A program made the translations under genes and the position numbers. The notes below the pieces were generated by a model that was given only the letters and a program-made list of their open reading frames with translations, did not search any database and was not told where the DNA came from. Source: JBMNOZ01 sp050943335 (GTDB taxonomy: Bacteria; Bacillota; Desulfitobacteriia; Desulfitobacteriales; Syntrophobotulaceae). From it: a stretch of DNA of 64,000 bases. Shown piece by piece: positions 17,747 to 25,872 of the stretch. The stretch is taken from assembly GCA_050943335.1 (NCBI GenBank), contig JBMNOZ010000004.1:1-64000 (forward strand). The letters run 5' to 3'. Position 1 is the stretch's first letter, and each line of letters starts with the position of its first letter.

Positions 17747-18488
17747 TGGTTATCAGAAGGCAAAACAAACTATATGGACGGAAGAACATATTGAAAAATA
17801 TTTGCCCCTGGTAAAAAGAATTGCTAATAGATTGGCAATTTCCCTTCCACCTCATATAGATGAGGAGGATCTTTTAAGTTACGGAATTTTAGGGCTCCTC
17901 GATGCTTTGCAAAAATTTGATCCTAGTCGGGGAGTAAAATTTGAAAGCTATGCTACTCTTAGAGTACGAGGGGCCATGATTGACGGCTTAAGGACAATGG
18001 ATTGGGTCCCCCACTCGGCTCGCCAAAAGGTCAAACAGGTTCAGCAAGGATTTAGTTATTTAGAAAGTATTCTTGGACGCAGTCCTACTTTGGAGGAAGT
18101 TGCTGAGCATTTAGAAATTTCTTTGGAAGAGTTAGATACTCTTCTTCTTCAATCCCAATACATGATTCTTGTTTCCCTTGAAGATGTAAATTCCCAGGAC
18201 GCACACGAAGGGGATTTTTCAGCCTTAGATTTTATCGTTGATGAGGAGGCTCAAGAATCCTTTCAGCAAATTGAAAAAGAAGAACAAAAAGAGATTCTCA
18301 CTAAAGCGATTGAAAAACTAGGGGATAATGAAAAAATGGTTATTGCCCTATATTACCGGGAGGAGCTGACTTTAAAAGAAATAGCTGCCATTATGAAATT
18401 ATCAGAATCTAGAATCAGTCAGATTCATTCCCAGGCCATCCTTAGATTAAGAGGATCCCTAGGTCGGCAAAAGAAAAATCTGTTCTAA
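17727..18488 (+). CDS. sigD: Flagellar sigma factor (sigma-28/sigma-D, FliA)
   Basis: This 253-residue sigma-70 family protein directs late flagellar, motility and chemotaxis genes. Visible regions: 2.1-2.4 (YLPLVKRIANRL through FDPSRGVKFESYATLRVRGAMIDGLR, the last phrase typical of FliA/WhiG factors), region 3 (VPHSARQKVKQVQQ), and region 4 with the helix-turn-helix LTLKEIAAIMKLSESRISQIHSQA. It is the last gene of the large operon; a hairpin and T-run follow. A near-consensus promoter for this factor lies just downstream at 18572. No flgM anti-sigma gene is visible. Confidence 0.95.
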   Translation: MVIKVYSGYQKAKQTIWTEEHIEKYLPLVKRIANRLAISLPPHIDEEDLLSYGILGLLDALQKFDPSRGVKFESYATLRVRGAMIDGLRTMDWVPHSARQKVKQVQQGFSYLESILGRSPTLEEVAEHLEISLEELDTLLLQSQYMILVSLEDVNSQDAHEGDFSALDFIVDEEAQESFQQIEKEEQKEILTKAIEKLGDNEKMVIALYYREELTLKEIAAIMKLSESRISQIHSQAILRLRGSLGRQKKNLF

Positions 18489-18539
18489 ATCGCCGTTAAT
18501 ATTCCGGTTTTTTATCCCTCACATTCTAAGGGGCAAGTT

Positions 18540-18563
18540 CTCTGATTACAGAGGGCTTTTTTT
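18540..18563 (+). terminator. Intrinsic terminator after sigD
   Basis: Stem CTCTG-ATTA-CAGAG followed by GGC and a run of seven T. The stem is short (5 bp, extendable by weak pairs), so termination may be partial. Confidence 0.45.
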
Positions 18564-18571
18564 ATTTTCCC

Positions 18572-18599
18572 TAAAGTTTAGGGCTAGAATTGTCGATAA
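18572..18599 (+). promoter_or_regulatory. Sigma-28 (sigma-D) promoter for fliK-flgD-flgE
   Basis: The -35 element TAAAGTTT (18572-18579) is followed by 12 bases and the -10 element GTCGATAA (18592-18599). The enteric consensus is TAAAGTTT-N11-GCCGATAA and the Bacillus form TAAA-N14-16-GCCGATAT, so there is one mismatch in the -10. The -35 also lies in a perfect inverted repeat CCCTAAA-G-TTTAGGG (18569-18583). It sits 31 bases upstream of the fliK start. Confidence 0.75.
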
Positions 18600-18630
18600 A
18601 TAGAATAGAATTAAAAACGGAGGTGAAAGA

Positions 18631-19857
18631 ATGGAAATAATTAATGTTCTCCTGCCTGAAATCAGTGGCAAGCCGAATAAAGAGAACCCTGGTGATTCTA
18701 TAGAAGCTGATGGGGATTCCTTTTTCGCGCTTATGTTTCAGACTCTTTGGACAAACACACCGATTAAGGCAGAAGAGCAGGTTTTGGAAACTCCTCTCTT
18801 AGATGATCAAGCACTCTTAGGTGATCAAGCACTAAAGGACGGAGTTTTTCAAAACTCAACTCCGACAGGCAAGGAGGCCGACATCGGATTAAATAAAAAT
18901 TACAGTTTGGGCTTTCAAGATTTTGGGCCCGCCATTGTTTCGGCTGAAAAAGAGGCTCTGCTTTTTAAGTTACAGCCGCCGCAAGGAAACTATGAACAGG
19001 CTTTCGAACCTGAAGGGATTACTGGTTTGACGGCTGACTCTTTTGAGGAACAGGAGTTAGAGAATAATAGATCATTAAGAATCCTTTGGAAAGAATTATC
19101 TGCTACAGTTGAAAATGGAAAACAGCAGGGAACTGAAAATAGGCTTCAAGAAACAGTAATAAAAGAAGCCCGGCTTTTCCAGGCTGAAGAAGCGGTACCA
19201 AATGAAGATCCAGAAAATAAAGTTTTAAGGTCTAAAGTCGAGACCGGTCAGGAAGACCTACCGACCAAGATTGATTTTCGGGTCCCAAAAGATCCTTCCA
19301 GTTCACAAGTCCAATTTGCGGATAGTAGAGCGGAGAACATACAGGAGGGTCCGAGAGTTGTGGAAAATACTCGGCCGATGTCGCTAGAAAATACTCGGCC
19401 AATGTCTCTGGAAAATACTCGGCCATTGTCCTTGGAAACTGCTCAAATTTGGGATCAGGTTACGGATTTTTTAGCCAAGAAGATCACCAATTCCCAGAAT
19501 GTAAAAGAATTATCCATTCAATTGGAACCGGCTGAATTGGGACGAATTAAAGTTTTCTTCCGTCTGGAGGATGGACTTTTGCATTTAGTTCTGCGGGCCA
19601 CGGAGCAATCCACGGGAACAATTTTGCAAAACAATCTGCAGGAATTGCGCTTAAGTCTTTCCCAGGTCGGGTTTACTTGTGGGGATTTAGAGATGAGAGG
19701 CGAACAAAACCAAGAGCAGTATTCAGAGCGGGAATATTATCAGGGGGAGCAGACCCCAAGGGTAAATGAGGAAAAGGGAGAACAGTATTTTGTAGATTCT
19801 ACTGCTTTTTACTCTTCGCCCACTCCCGCAGGCCATAAGATCAACGTTCGAGCCTAA
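18631..19857 (+). CDS. fliK: Flagellar hook-length control protein FliK
   Basis: FliK measures the growing hook and triggers the FlhB switch. The 408-residue protein has a long, acidic, low-complexity N-terminal part typical of the molecular ruler, and a C-terminal Flg_hook domain near residues 285-360 (KELSIQLEPAELGRIKVFF, LVLRATEQSTGTILQNNL). Residues 245-268 are three copies of an 8-residue unit (ENTRPMSL) encoded by a 24-base tandem repeat. CGGAGGTGA precedes ATG 18631. It is the first gene behind the sigma-28 promoter. Confidence 0.92.
   Translation: MEIINVLLPEISGKPNKENPGDSIEADGDSFFALMFQTLWTNTPIKAEEQVLETPLLDDQALLGDQALKDGVFQNSTPTGKEADIGLNKNYSLGFQDFGPAIVSAEKEALLFKLQPPQGNYEQAFEPEGITGLTADSFEEQELENNRSLRILWKELSATVENGKQQGTENRLQETVIKEARLFQAEEAVPNEDPENKVLRSKVETGQEDLPTKIDFRVPKDPSSSQVQFADSRAENIQEGPRVVENTRPMSLENTRPMSLENTRPLSLETAQIWDQVTDFLAKKITNSQNVKELSIQLEPAELGRIKVFFRLEDGLLHLVLRATEQSTGTILQNNLQELRLSLSQVGFTCGDLEMRGEQNQEQYSEREYYQGEQTPRVNEEKGEQYFVDSTAFYSSPTPAGHKINVRA
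19363..19434 (+). repeat. Three 24-bp in-frame tandem repeats in fliK
   Basis: Units at 19363, 19387 and 19411 begin GAAAATACTCGGCC and differ at a few third-codon positions and one Met/Leu site. They encode ENTRPMSL twice and ENTRPLSL once. Copy-number change would alter FliK length by 8 residues per unit. Confidence 0.9.
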
Positions 19858-19871
19858 TAAAGGAGGAAGAA

Positions 19872-20375
19872 ATGTCATCTGTTTACACCCAATACGGGTA
19901 TAGACCGTTAACAGAAGAAACAAAGAAGAATGATAACCTAACTAAGGCTAATGAGCTTCAACAAGATTTTTTGAAACTGCTTATTGCCCAGCTAAAGAAT
20001 CAGGATCCCATGTCTCCTATGGACAATACTGAGTTTGTATCTCAGTTAGCGCAGTTTAGTTCCCTGGAACAAATGACCAATATGGTAACTGCCGTGGAGC
20101 ATTTAAGATCTGATCTCACTACGCTCTATAGTGCATTTCTCTTTACCCAGGGGGCTGCTCTCATCGGTAAAGAAGTTGTCGCTATTGGAGAGGACGGAAC
20201 CGAGATCACTGGTCGTATTTCCTCTATTAGTTGGCAAAATGGCTATTTGACCGCTATGGTAGGGGAGGAACCAATAGCCATGGATAGAATTGTGGAAATT
20301 AGAGAAGCCGCTGTTTCTGAAACTGACCAGGAAGGGGAAAAAACCCCAGAAGTACCATCTGATAGTCAAGAATAG
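19872..20375 (+). CDS. flgD: Flagellar hook cap/assembly protein FlgD
   Basis: FlgD is the scaffold that caps the hook while FlgE subunits polymerise. The 167-residue product carries the strongly conserved block LQQDFLKLLIAQLKNQDPMSPMDNTEFVSQLAQFSSLEQM (residues about 32-70, given here as its recognisable phrases DFLKLL, QDPMSPMDN and EFVSQLAQFS). A short C-terminal domain follows, shorter than in enteric FlgD but normal for Firmicutes. AAAGGAGG precedes ATG 19872, 14 bases after fliK. Confidence 0.95.
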   Translation: MSSVYTQYGYRPLTEETKKNDNLTKANELQQDFLKLLIAQLKNQDPMSPMDNTEFVSQLAQFSSLEQMTNMVTAVEHLRSDLTTLYSAFLFTQGAALIGKEVVAIGEDGTEITGRISSISWQNGYLTAMVGEEPIAMDRIVEIREAAVSETDQEGEKTPEVPSDSQE

Positions 20376-20403
20376 AAAAGAATATTTTAGGAGGTAAGGC
20401 CTT

Positions 20404-21333
20404 ATGATGCGTTCATTATATTCCGCAATTACCGGTTTGAAAAACCATCAAATCAGCATGGATGTAATAGGTAATAATATCGCTAATGTTAATACTCCAG
20501 GGTATAAAAGATCCCGTTCTACCTTTGCCAATATGTTGGGCCAGGAATTACGGGGATCTTCTGCGCCAGACCAAGCAGGTTCTTATGGCGGGACCAATGG
20601 GATTATGATCGGTCTCGGGAGCATCTTGGGAGCAGTAGATACTATAATGAGTCAGGGAAGTTCTCAGTATACTGGGAAACAAACCGATATGATGCTCCAA
20701 GGAGAGGGTATGTTTGTCCTTAAACTAGGTGGAGAAAATGTTTATACGCGGGTAGGAAATTTCAGTTTTGATAAAGAAGGGAACTTCATTGATCCGGCTT
20801 CCGGGGCGTTTGTGCAGGGCTATGAAAACCTGACCGCACCAGGTGCGGGAGATCCACCCACAATAGGGGACGCCGATTGGGGGGATAGTACTACCCCGCT
20901 GGTAAATATCCAGTTTAGCATTGGAGAGGATTTGGATCCAGATGCAAACGGCGGTATTGGTACAGGCTATAAACTAACCAGTTATAGTATCGATAAATTC
21001 GGGACAATAACCGGGGTCTATAGCAATGGGGATCAAGCAGTAACCAGAGAACTGTATAAAATAGCGGTGGCCAACTTCTCCAATACAGCAGGCTTGACTG
21101 CACAAGGAAACAACTTTTATACAGAGAGCAATAATTCCGGGGCAGCCATGATCGGTTTTGCAGGGTCAGAAGGCCGGGGTACTATTGTCCCAAATAACCT
21201 AGAAATGTCCAATGTGGATCTTTCCCAAGAATTCACGGATATGATTGTTACCCAGCGTGGTTTTCAAGCTAACTCCAGGGTAATTACAGTTTCCGACACC
21301 TTACTCCAGGAATTGGTGGATTTAAAACGATAA
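20404..21333 (+). CDS. flgE: Flagellar hook protein FlgE
   Basis: The 309-residue protein has the axial-protein N-terminus (SLYSAITGLKNHQISMDVIG, NNIANVNTPGYKRSR) and C-terminus (SNVDLSQEFTDMIVTQRGFQANSRVI) that form the coiled-coil core of rod and hook. Position after flgD and a middle domain longer than in rod proteins point to the hook subunit, although it is near the short end for FlgE and an FlgG-type assignment is possible. AGGAGGTAAGG precedes the ATG pair at 20404/20407. Confidence 0.88.
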   Translation: MMRSLYSAITGLKNHQISMDVIGNNIANVNTPGYKRSRSTFANMLGQELRGSSAPDQAGSYGGTNGIMIGLGSILGAVDTIMSQGSSQYTGKQTDMMLQGEGMFVLKLGGENVYTRVGNFSFDKEGNFIDPASGAFVQGYENLTAPGAGDPPTIGDADWGDSTTPLVNIQFSIGEDLDPDANGGIGTGYKLTSYSIDKFGTITGVYSNGDQAVTRELYKIAVANFSNTAGLTAQGNNFYTESNNSGAAMIGFAGSEGRGTIVPNNLEMSNVDLSQEFTDMIVTQRGFQANSRVITVSDTLLQELVDLKR

Positions 21334-21391
21334 TAAGAGGAATTTATGGAAAAAAGGCGAAGTAATAACTATGTGAAGGGAGCCGCGATTT

Positions 21392-22177
21392 GTGATGAGG
21401 ATTTCCTCAGAGTATATAAGCACCTTCCAGAGCTGTCTTGATTTTACAGGCAATAATTTAGCCAATATTAATACTCCGGCTTTTAAGGAGCAACTTTTCA
21501 GTGTCAAAGATATTTATAAAGCTCAGGATAGAAGCACTACTGACGCTCAGTACGGGGGGGTAAGGGCTACCCCCAACCCTATCCTGGATCCTAACCGCTA
21601 TGGAGGGGACAGATATAACTTTAGACCGGGGAGTTTGGAAGAGACGGGTAATCCTCTGGATTTAGCTATTAAGGGAGAAGGTTTTTTTCAAATCCGAACT
21701 ACAGACGGAAGGTTAGGTTATACCCGAGCCGGTCTTTTTACCATAGACGGGGCAGGGAATCTTGTAAACAATGAAGGATTGCTTTTAGAACCGGCTTTAA
21801 GATTTCCCGCAGGAGCCTGTGATATCCGTATCAATAAAGACGGATCGGTGACAGCCAAGATTCAAGGGGAGGAAGACGAGGCTACTCCGGTTACCATCGG
21901 CGAGATAAGGCTATATCGGTTTAATAATCCCCAAGGATTGGAGATTAGGGGCCATAATATTTTCCTTCCGACACCGGAATCAGGTGCTCCCCTGGAAGGC
22001 AGAGCGGGGGAAGGTGGCTTCGGTGAGATTTTAGCCGGGAAGTTGGAGAAATCCAATACCGATTTTGTAACCGCAATGACTAATATGATTGAGGCTCAAA
22101 GGGCCTATCAGTTTGATTTACGGATTATTAAACAGCGGGATGAGATAATCCAACAAACGGTGGGAATGAGAGGATAA
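21392..22177 (+). CDS. Flagellar rod protein, FlgG/FlgF family
   Basis: A 260-261-residue axial protein with the signature NNLANINTPAFKEQ near 27 and the C-terminal block SNTDFVTAMTNMIEAQRAYQFDLRIIKQRDE. The middle D1-like region (LAIKGEGFFQI) is typical of FlgG/FlgF. Start GTG 21392 or ATG 21395, 10-14 bases after GAAGGGA. It lies between flgE and flgB; distal rod protein FlgG is the most likely role, but a FlgF/FlhO-type role cannot be excluded. Confidence 0.85.
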   Translation: MMRISSEYISTFQSCLDFTGNNLANINTPAFKEQLFSVKDIYKAQDRSTTDAQYGGVRATPNPILDPNRYGGDRYNFRPGSLEETGNPLDLAIKGEGFFQIRTTDGRLGYTRAGLFTIDGAGNLVNNEGLLLEPALRFPAGACDIRINKDGSVTAKIQGEEDEATPVTIGEIRLYRFNNPQGLEIRGHNIFLPTPESGAPLEGRAGEGGFGEILAGKLEKSNTDFVTAMTNMIEAQRAYQFDLRIIKQRDEIIQQTVGMRG

Positions 22178-22184
22178 GGATAAA

Positions 22185-22580
22185 ATGGCAGGATGGATAG
22201 ATACTAAGATTTTTGCTCTCTTAGAGGGCGGTTTAGATGGTCTAAGTCTTCGGCAGCGGGTTTTAGCCGATAATATCGCTAATAATGATACCCCTGGGTT
22301 TAAGAGGTCAGATGTAGACTTTCAAAAAGTTTTGCAGGTGGCGTTGGATAACCATCAGAAAAGAACCCAGTCAGGAGGGGGAGGTCCTAAAGAATTAGGA
22401 TCGCCGTTTTGGGATAGATTTGTTATCCAGGATCGAAGCACTAGCTATCGCAATGACGGTAACAATGTGGATATCGATTTAGAAATGACTAGATTGGCAG
22501 AGAACACTCTCCATTACAATTCTCTGATCACTATGTTGACAGGACATCTTAACCTTTACAAACAAGTGATTAGAGACTGA
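22185..22580 (+). CDS. flgB: Flagellar proximal rod protein FlgB
   Basis: A 131-residue protein with the FlgB pattern: early LFALLEGGLDGLSLRQRVLADNIAN-type helix (LRQRVLADNIANNDTPGFKR near residue 24), a short middle part and the end LAENTLHYNSLITMLTGHLNLYK. The length suits FlgB and is too short for FlgE/FlgG. flgB usually heads the flgB-flgC-fliE-fliF operon; here it stands between two FlgG-like genes and no flgC or fliE is seen with it. Confidence 0.88.
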   Translation: MAGWIDTKIFALLEGGLDGLSLRQRVLADNIANNDTPGFKRSDVDFQKVLQVALDNHQKRTQSGGGGPKELGSPFWDRFVIQDRSTSYRNDGNNVDIDLEMTRLAENTLHYNSLITMLTGHLNLYKQVIRD

Positions 22581-22607
22581 TTTTAATTAACCCGGGAGGT
22601 GTTATTT

Positions 22608-23378
22608 ATGCTGCGAGGGTTATACACAGCAGCGTCGGGTTTGCTTTTAAATAATGCGCAAAGCGAAACAATCCAAAGGAATATAGAAAATATGCAAAAC
22701 CCTGGTTACCGGGAGGAAAGTGAAAGGATAACTTCTTTTCCTAGAATGTTGGCTTTAAAGATTACTAATAAACCAGCTCCTTTTCAGCGAAAGGAAAAGA
22801 TTCCAGTGGGTATTGTAGGAACAGGGGTTTATGCTGATCGTATGTATTATAAAAGTGGGGCGGGAATGATTCGGAAAACTGAACGTCCTACTGATTTAGC
22901 CTTAAATTCCCAAGGCTATTTTGTAATCGATACCTTGGGCGGGGAACGCTATACTAGAAATGGGCACTTTCAACTCGACCCCTCTGGAATGCTTAGAACA
23001 GCAGGGGGGAACTTAGTTCTTGGTACCAATGGTCCCTTAGGGCCTTTGCCGGATAATTTTAAAGTTACTGAAGAGGGTACAGTATTGAATCCAGAAACCG
23101 GGGAAGTATATGGGAGGTTAAGAGTTGTAAACATCCCTGCTGAGAATTTGCAAAAAGACGGGATTACTAATTTGTTTATCGCCACTGAGGAGCCGCAGGA
23201 AATCCCCGTGGGAAATATTAGAATTCATCAAGGTTTTATAGAAGAATCCAATGTGGATTTGAATTCCCAAATGGTAAAAATGATGACTGTGGTAAGGAGT
23301 TATTCTGCCAACCAGAAAGTCGTCCAAACTAATGATAATTTAATGCAAAAAGCTGCAAATGATATCGGTAAGGTATAA
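22608..23378 (+). CDS. Flagellar rod-type protein with divergent N-terminal motif
   Basis: A 256-residue FlgF/FlgG-family axial protein: LRGLYTAASGLLLNN at the N-terminus, LALNSQGYFVI in the middle and ESNVDLNSQMVKMMTVVRSYSANQKVVQTNDN at the C-terminus. The usual NNLANVNTPGFK motif reads RNIENMQNPGYREE, a clear departure. The start is ATG 22608, 7 bases after GGGAGGT. Together with the gene at 21392 it may supply the FlgF/FlgG (or FlhO/FlhP) pair of the rod. Confidence 0.85.
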   Translation: MLRGLYTAASGLLLNNAQSETIQRNIENMQNPGYREESERITSFPRMLALKITNKPAPFQRKEKIPVGIVGTGVYADRMYYKSGAGMIRKTERPTDLALNSQGYFVIDTLGGERYTRNGHFQLDPSGMLRTAGGNLVLGTNGPLGPLPDNFKVTEEGTVLNPETGEVYGRLRVVNIPAENLQKDGITNLFIATEEPQEIPVGNIRIHQGFIEESNVDLNSQMVKMMTVVRSYSANQKVVQTNDNLMQKAANDIGKV

Positions 23379-23398
23379 AAGGGTGAAGGTGGGAGATA

Positions 23399-23842
23399 AT
23401 GGGATTACAGGTCGTAGTGTTTTCTTTGGAAAACGAAGAATACGGATTTGCTATTGAGGATGTGCGGGAGATAACGCAATTAAGTACTGTTCATCCTTTG
23501 CCGGGTGCTCCAGCCTATATTAAAGGGGTAATTAATATCCGGGGCAACGCCCTTCCTTTAATAGATTTAAACAAGAAATTTGAACTGAGCACTAATAATG
23601 AGCATAGCTTGGCAATAATTGTAGAAATTGATGGGGACCTGATTGCCTTAGCCGTTGATGAGGTCCGGGAGGTCAGAACCTTTGATAAAATAGAACCCCC
23701 TCCCTCTTTGCTCACTGTACCCTTTATCAGTGGAATTATAAACTATGAGCAGCGAATGATTATTCTACTTAGCTTAGAAAACTTGTTGCTAGAGGAAGAA
23801 TTGGAGGCTTTAACGGAATTGAAAGCCGGCCTTGACAATTAG
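23399..23842 (+). CDS. cheW: Chemotaxis coupling protein CheW
   Basis: CheW links chemoreceptors to the kinase CheA. The 147-residue single CheW domain shows EEYGFAIEDVREI near 13, PLPGAPAYIKGVINIRGNALPLIDL near 34 and the VDEVREV block near 82. It follows the rod genes by 20 bases and appears to be the last gene of that operon. Its partner cheA is not in the window; a chemoreceptor gene lies at the right edge. Confidence 0.95.
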   Translation: MGLQVVVFSLENEEYGFAIEDVREITQLSTVHPLPGAPAYIKGVINIRGNALPLIDLNKKFELSTNNEHSLAIIVEIDGDLIALAVDEVREVRTFDKIEPPPSLLTVPFISGIINYEQRMIILLSLENLLLEEELEALTELKAGLDN

Positions 23843-23932
23843 TGGACAATACATTATAGTTAGGCAATAGTTCTGTCGATTATTTTTATAAAACCTGTTT
23901 TTTGGGGTATAATATGGGATAAACTAGAAATT

Positions 23933-24391
23933 ATGGTATATACTGAATACTACCTGTATTTACTTAAAATTAGCTGGCCAGCTCTGAGCGCATTAATAGT
24001 TGTTTATTTTTTTTTAGGAATCAGAGTAATTAATAAGATCAGAAGTAATAATTTGCGTAGTTCCCCAAAGAATTTTGCCCTTGTGGCTTTATCTTTGGCG
24101 GCTTTAGTGATTTATACCCATATGTTCGGGCAGAATTTTGGGGATTGGTTTCAAAAACCTTCTTTAAGACAGGGAACTGTAGTAGATTTGCAAGAAAAGG
24201 GGGAGCCCTGGACAGCAAATAAATATTATCTGCTTCTTGAAAGTGAGGGAAGGGTTCTAACCTTAAATATAGATCAAGCAACTTTTAAAAAACTCCGAAA
24301 GCATGATCTCCTCCAGGTAAACTTTCTGCCATTGAAAAAGGAAGTCTTTCGTTGTCAGGTATTAACCAGGCAGGCTGAAGACCACATATAA
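23933..24391 (+). CDS. Unknown membrane protein
   Basis: A 152-residue product with two hydrophobic segments near the N-terminus (about 10-29 and 48-64) and a soluble C-terminal part of about 85 residues rich in beta-type sequence (LLLESEGRVLTLNIDQATFKKL). I do not recognise the family. ATG 23933 has no good ribosome binding site, but a TATAAT at about 23910 suggests its own promoter and a very short leader. It lies alone between cheW and mecA. Coding character looks normal. Confidence 0.6.
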   Translation: MVYTEYYLYLLKISWPALSALIVVYFFLGIRVINKIRSNNLRSSPKNFALVALSLAALVIYTHMFGQNFGDWFQKPSLRQGTVVDLQEKGEPWTANKYYLLLESEGRVLTLNIDQATFKKLRKHDLLQVNFLPLKKEVFRCQVLTRQAEDHI

Positions 24392-24506
24392 TAAAGCAAA
24401 CACGGTTTGGAAGTTGCTGGTATTTGTATATTGACTCCCTATGTTATAATATAATTAATAAAATGACTTAACCGGACAAGGTTAAGGGGAAGGAGAGTGA
24501 GAACAA

Positions 24507-25130
24507 TTGCGTATTCTAAAAATCAACGATAATACTGTTCGTATTTTTATCTCCTTTACCGAGCTAGAAGATCGCGACATTTCCCTGGCCGATTTTTTTC
24601 AAAGATCTGCCAGAACTGAACAGTTTTTTTGGGAGCTAATTTCCAAAGCTCGTGACGAAGTTGATTTTGATCTCGATCAACCTTTCTGGATACAAGCTAC
24701 AGTTGCTTCCGAAGATGAATTTGTTATTACAGTGATTAAACAAGAAGACCAGATTGAAGCTGAAATAAACCATATTATCCAAACCGGTTTAAGGGAAAAG
24801 AAAAAATCCACTAAATCTGATGTGCAAGAAGAATGTGAACAAGACTGGGTCTATGTATTTTCAGAATTTGAGGATATTGTCTCCGCGGTGAGTTTATTAC
24901 CGGAAATGTCTGGTGTCAATTCTTCTTTATACGAATATGAGGATGAGTATTATTTAACTATTAATAACCTAAGGGCTCCTAGAAAGAAAAAAGCAGCCGA
25001 AGCTATTTTGGATGAATTTGGAGAACAGGTTCTTATTTCGGAGGACTTTTTGCAAGAGCATGGGGAATCAGTAATTATGGATAAGGCCGTAAATATTCTT
25101 TACAATATGGAGGATAAAAGGAGTTCTTAG
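24507..25130 (+). CDS. mecA: MecA-family ClpC adaptor protein
   Basis: MecA adaptors hand substrates to the ClpC/ClpP protease. The 207-residue product begins MRILKINDNTVRIFISFTELEDR, the typical MecA N-terminal target-binding domain (start TTG, 24507, after GGAAGGAGAG). It has an acidic linker near 95-112 and a C-terminal ClpC-binding domain (VYVFSEFEDIVSAVSLLPE, NLRAPRKKKAAEAILDEFGE). The upstream stretch 24426-24455 is AT-rich with TTGACT and TATAAT elements that could form a promoter. It is followed at once by a terminator. Confidence 0.88.
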   Translation: MRILKINDNTVRIFISFTELEDRDISLADFFQRSARTEQFFWELISKARDEVDFDLDQPFWIQATVASEDEFVITVIKQEDQIEAEINHIIQTGLREKKKSTKSDVQEECEQDWVYVFSEFEDIVSAVSLLPEMSGVNSSLYEYEDEYYLTINNLRAPRKKKAAEAILDEFGEQVLISEDFLQEHGESVIMDKAVNILYNMEDKRSS

Positions 25131-25141
25131 CTCCTTTTATT
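25116..25141 (+). terminator. Intrinsic terminator of mecA
   Basis: AAAAGGAG-TTCTTAG-CTCCTTTT, an 8-bp perfect stem whose loop contains the mecA stop codon, followed by a T-rich stretch. The right arm merges with the T-run. Confidence 0.6.
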
Positions 25142-25216
25142 TTGGCTCCGGAAAAAATATAACCTTGTTAAGAGGCATTGAACAAGTAAGATATTTAATT
25201 CCCCACAGGTGATTTT

Positions 25217-25396
25217 TTATTGTTTATTAAAAAAACCTCGGAAATAAAGAAAACGGATACCTTCTATACAACTTAAACACACTTTTTGTTTCTTAAAAGA
25301 TTGAAGCTCCTTAGAACCAGAGCATAAAACGCATCTTTGGTTCTTTTTATCTTTAGGTCTGACCAATTTCAAAACTTTAGAAGAAGAAGTTGTCAT
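25217..25396 (-). CDS. Small four-cysteine protein, Gin (CsfB)-like
   Basis: A 59-residue protein with two cysteine pairs, CVLC and CLSC, 17-18 residues apart (RCVLCSGSK, QKVCLSCIEGIRF). The pattern resembles Gin/CsfB, the zinc-binding anti-sigma-G factor of spore formers, which has CVIC and CLDC pairs. Start ATG 25396 is chosen because AAGGAGG lies 9 bases upstream on the minus strand; an in-frame ATG at 25459 would add a basic leader. sigG is present at 53375, so such a partner is expected in this genome. The link is by pattern only. Confidence 0.6.
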   Translation of the reverse strand: MTTSSSKVLKLVRPKDKKNQRCVLCSGSKELQSFKKQKVCLSCIEGIRFLYFRGFFNKQ

Positions 25397-25459
25397 TCGT
25401 CTTTTCCTCCTTCTCGGTGTACGATTGGTGTCCTCAAAAATATAATATATTGAATTCAA

Positions 25460-25872
25460 TGTCGAAATCTTAAAAAGCGGGGATGAATATAATTAGAGTT
25501 TATGTCTTATAACAGAGAAGCAGGAATGTTTGGTTTGAAAAATGAAGCGGCTACTAGACTTCGACTTCTTCTTTTTGTTCATGAGGTTGTGTTAGCTGAA
25601 GCTCAAGTTAAAGCCTTGAGCAAATACACAGGCCCAGTAAAGTGAAAATAAAGCCGCAGAAGCTAACCTAAAGAATCACCAATTACATTGAAGAGCTGGA
25701 TTATTGGTGTTATAATTTTTTAGACATATTTTGTCGCATCTTATCTTTCTACCGGCTAAGAGTTAAAAAAAGCAAAGAGCTTATGACTCTCTATTCGCTA
25801 AATTATCCAGAATACCTTCTGTATTAATAATTCTAGCCGAAAATTACAATCCTAAACAATTGGAGTGGACTT
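25460..25872. other. Intergenic region without a confident gene
   Basis: This 413-base stretch separates the divergent Gin-like gene and the LCP gene. It is AT-rich, with TATAAT-type elements near 25441-25447. One small open frame runs 25502-25645 on the + strand (47 codons, MSYNREAGMFGLKNE...), but it has no ribosome binding site. The following 100 bases resemble coding sequence broken by stops. No RNA family was recognised. Confidence 0.5.

Noticed and set aside
19363..19434. Tandem repeats considered as a short CRISPR array
   Set aside because: Units are contiguous without spacers, are in frame within fliK and encode a protein repeat.
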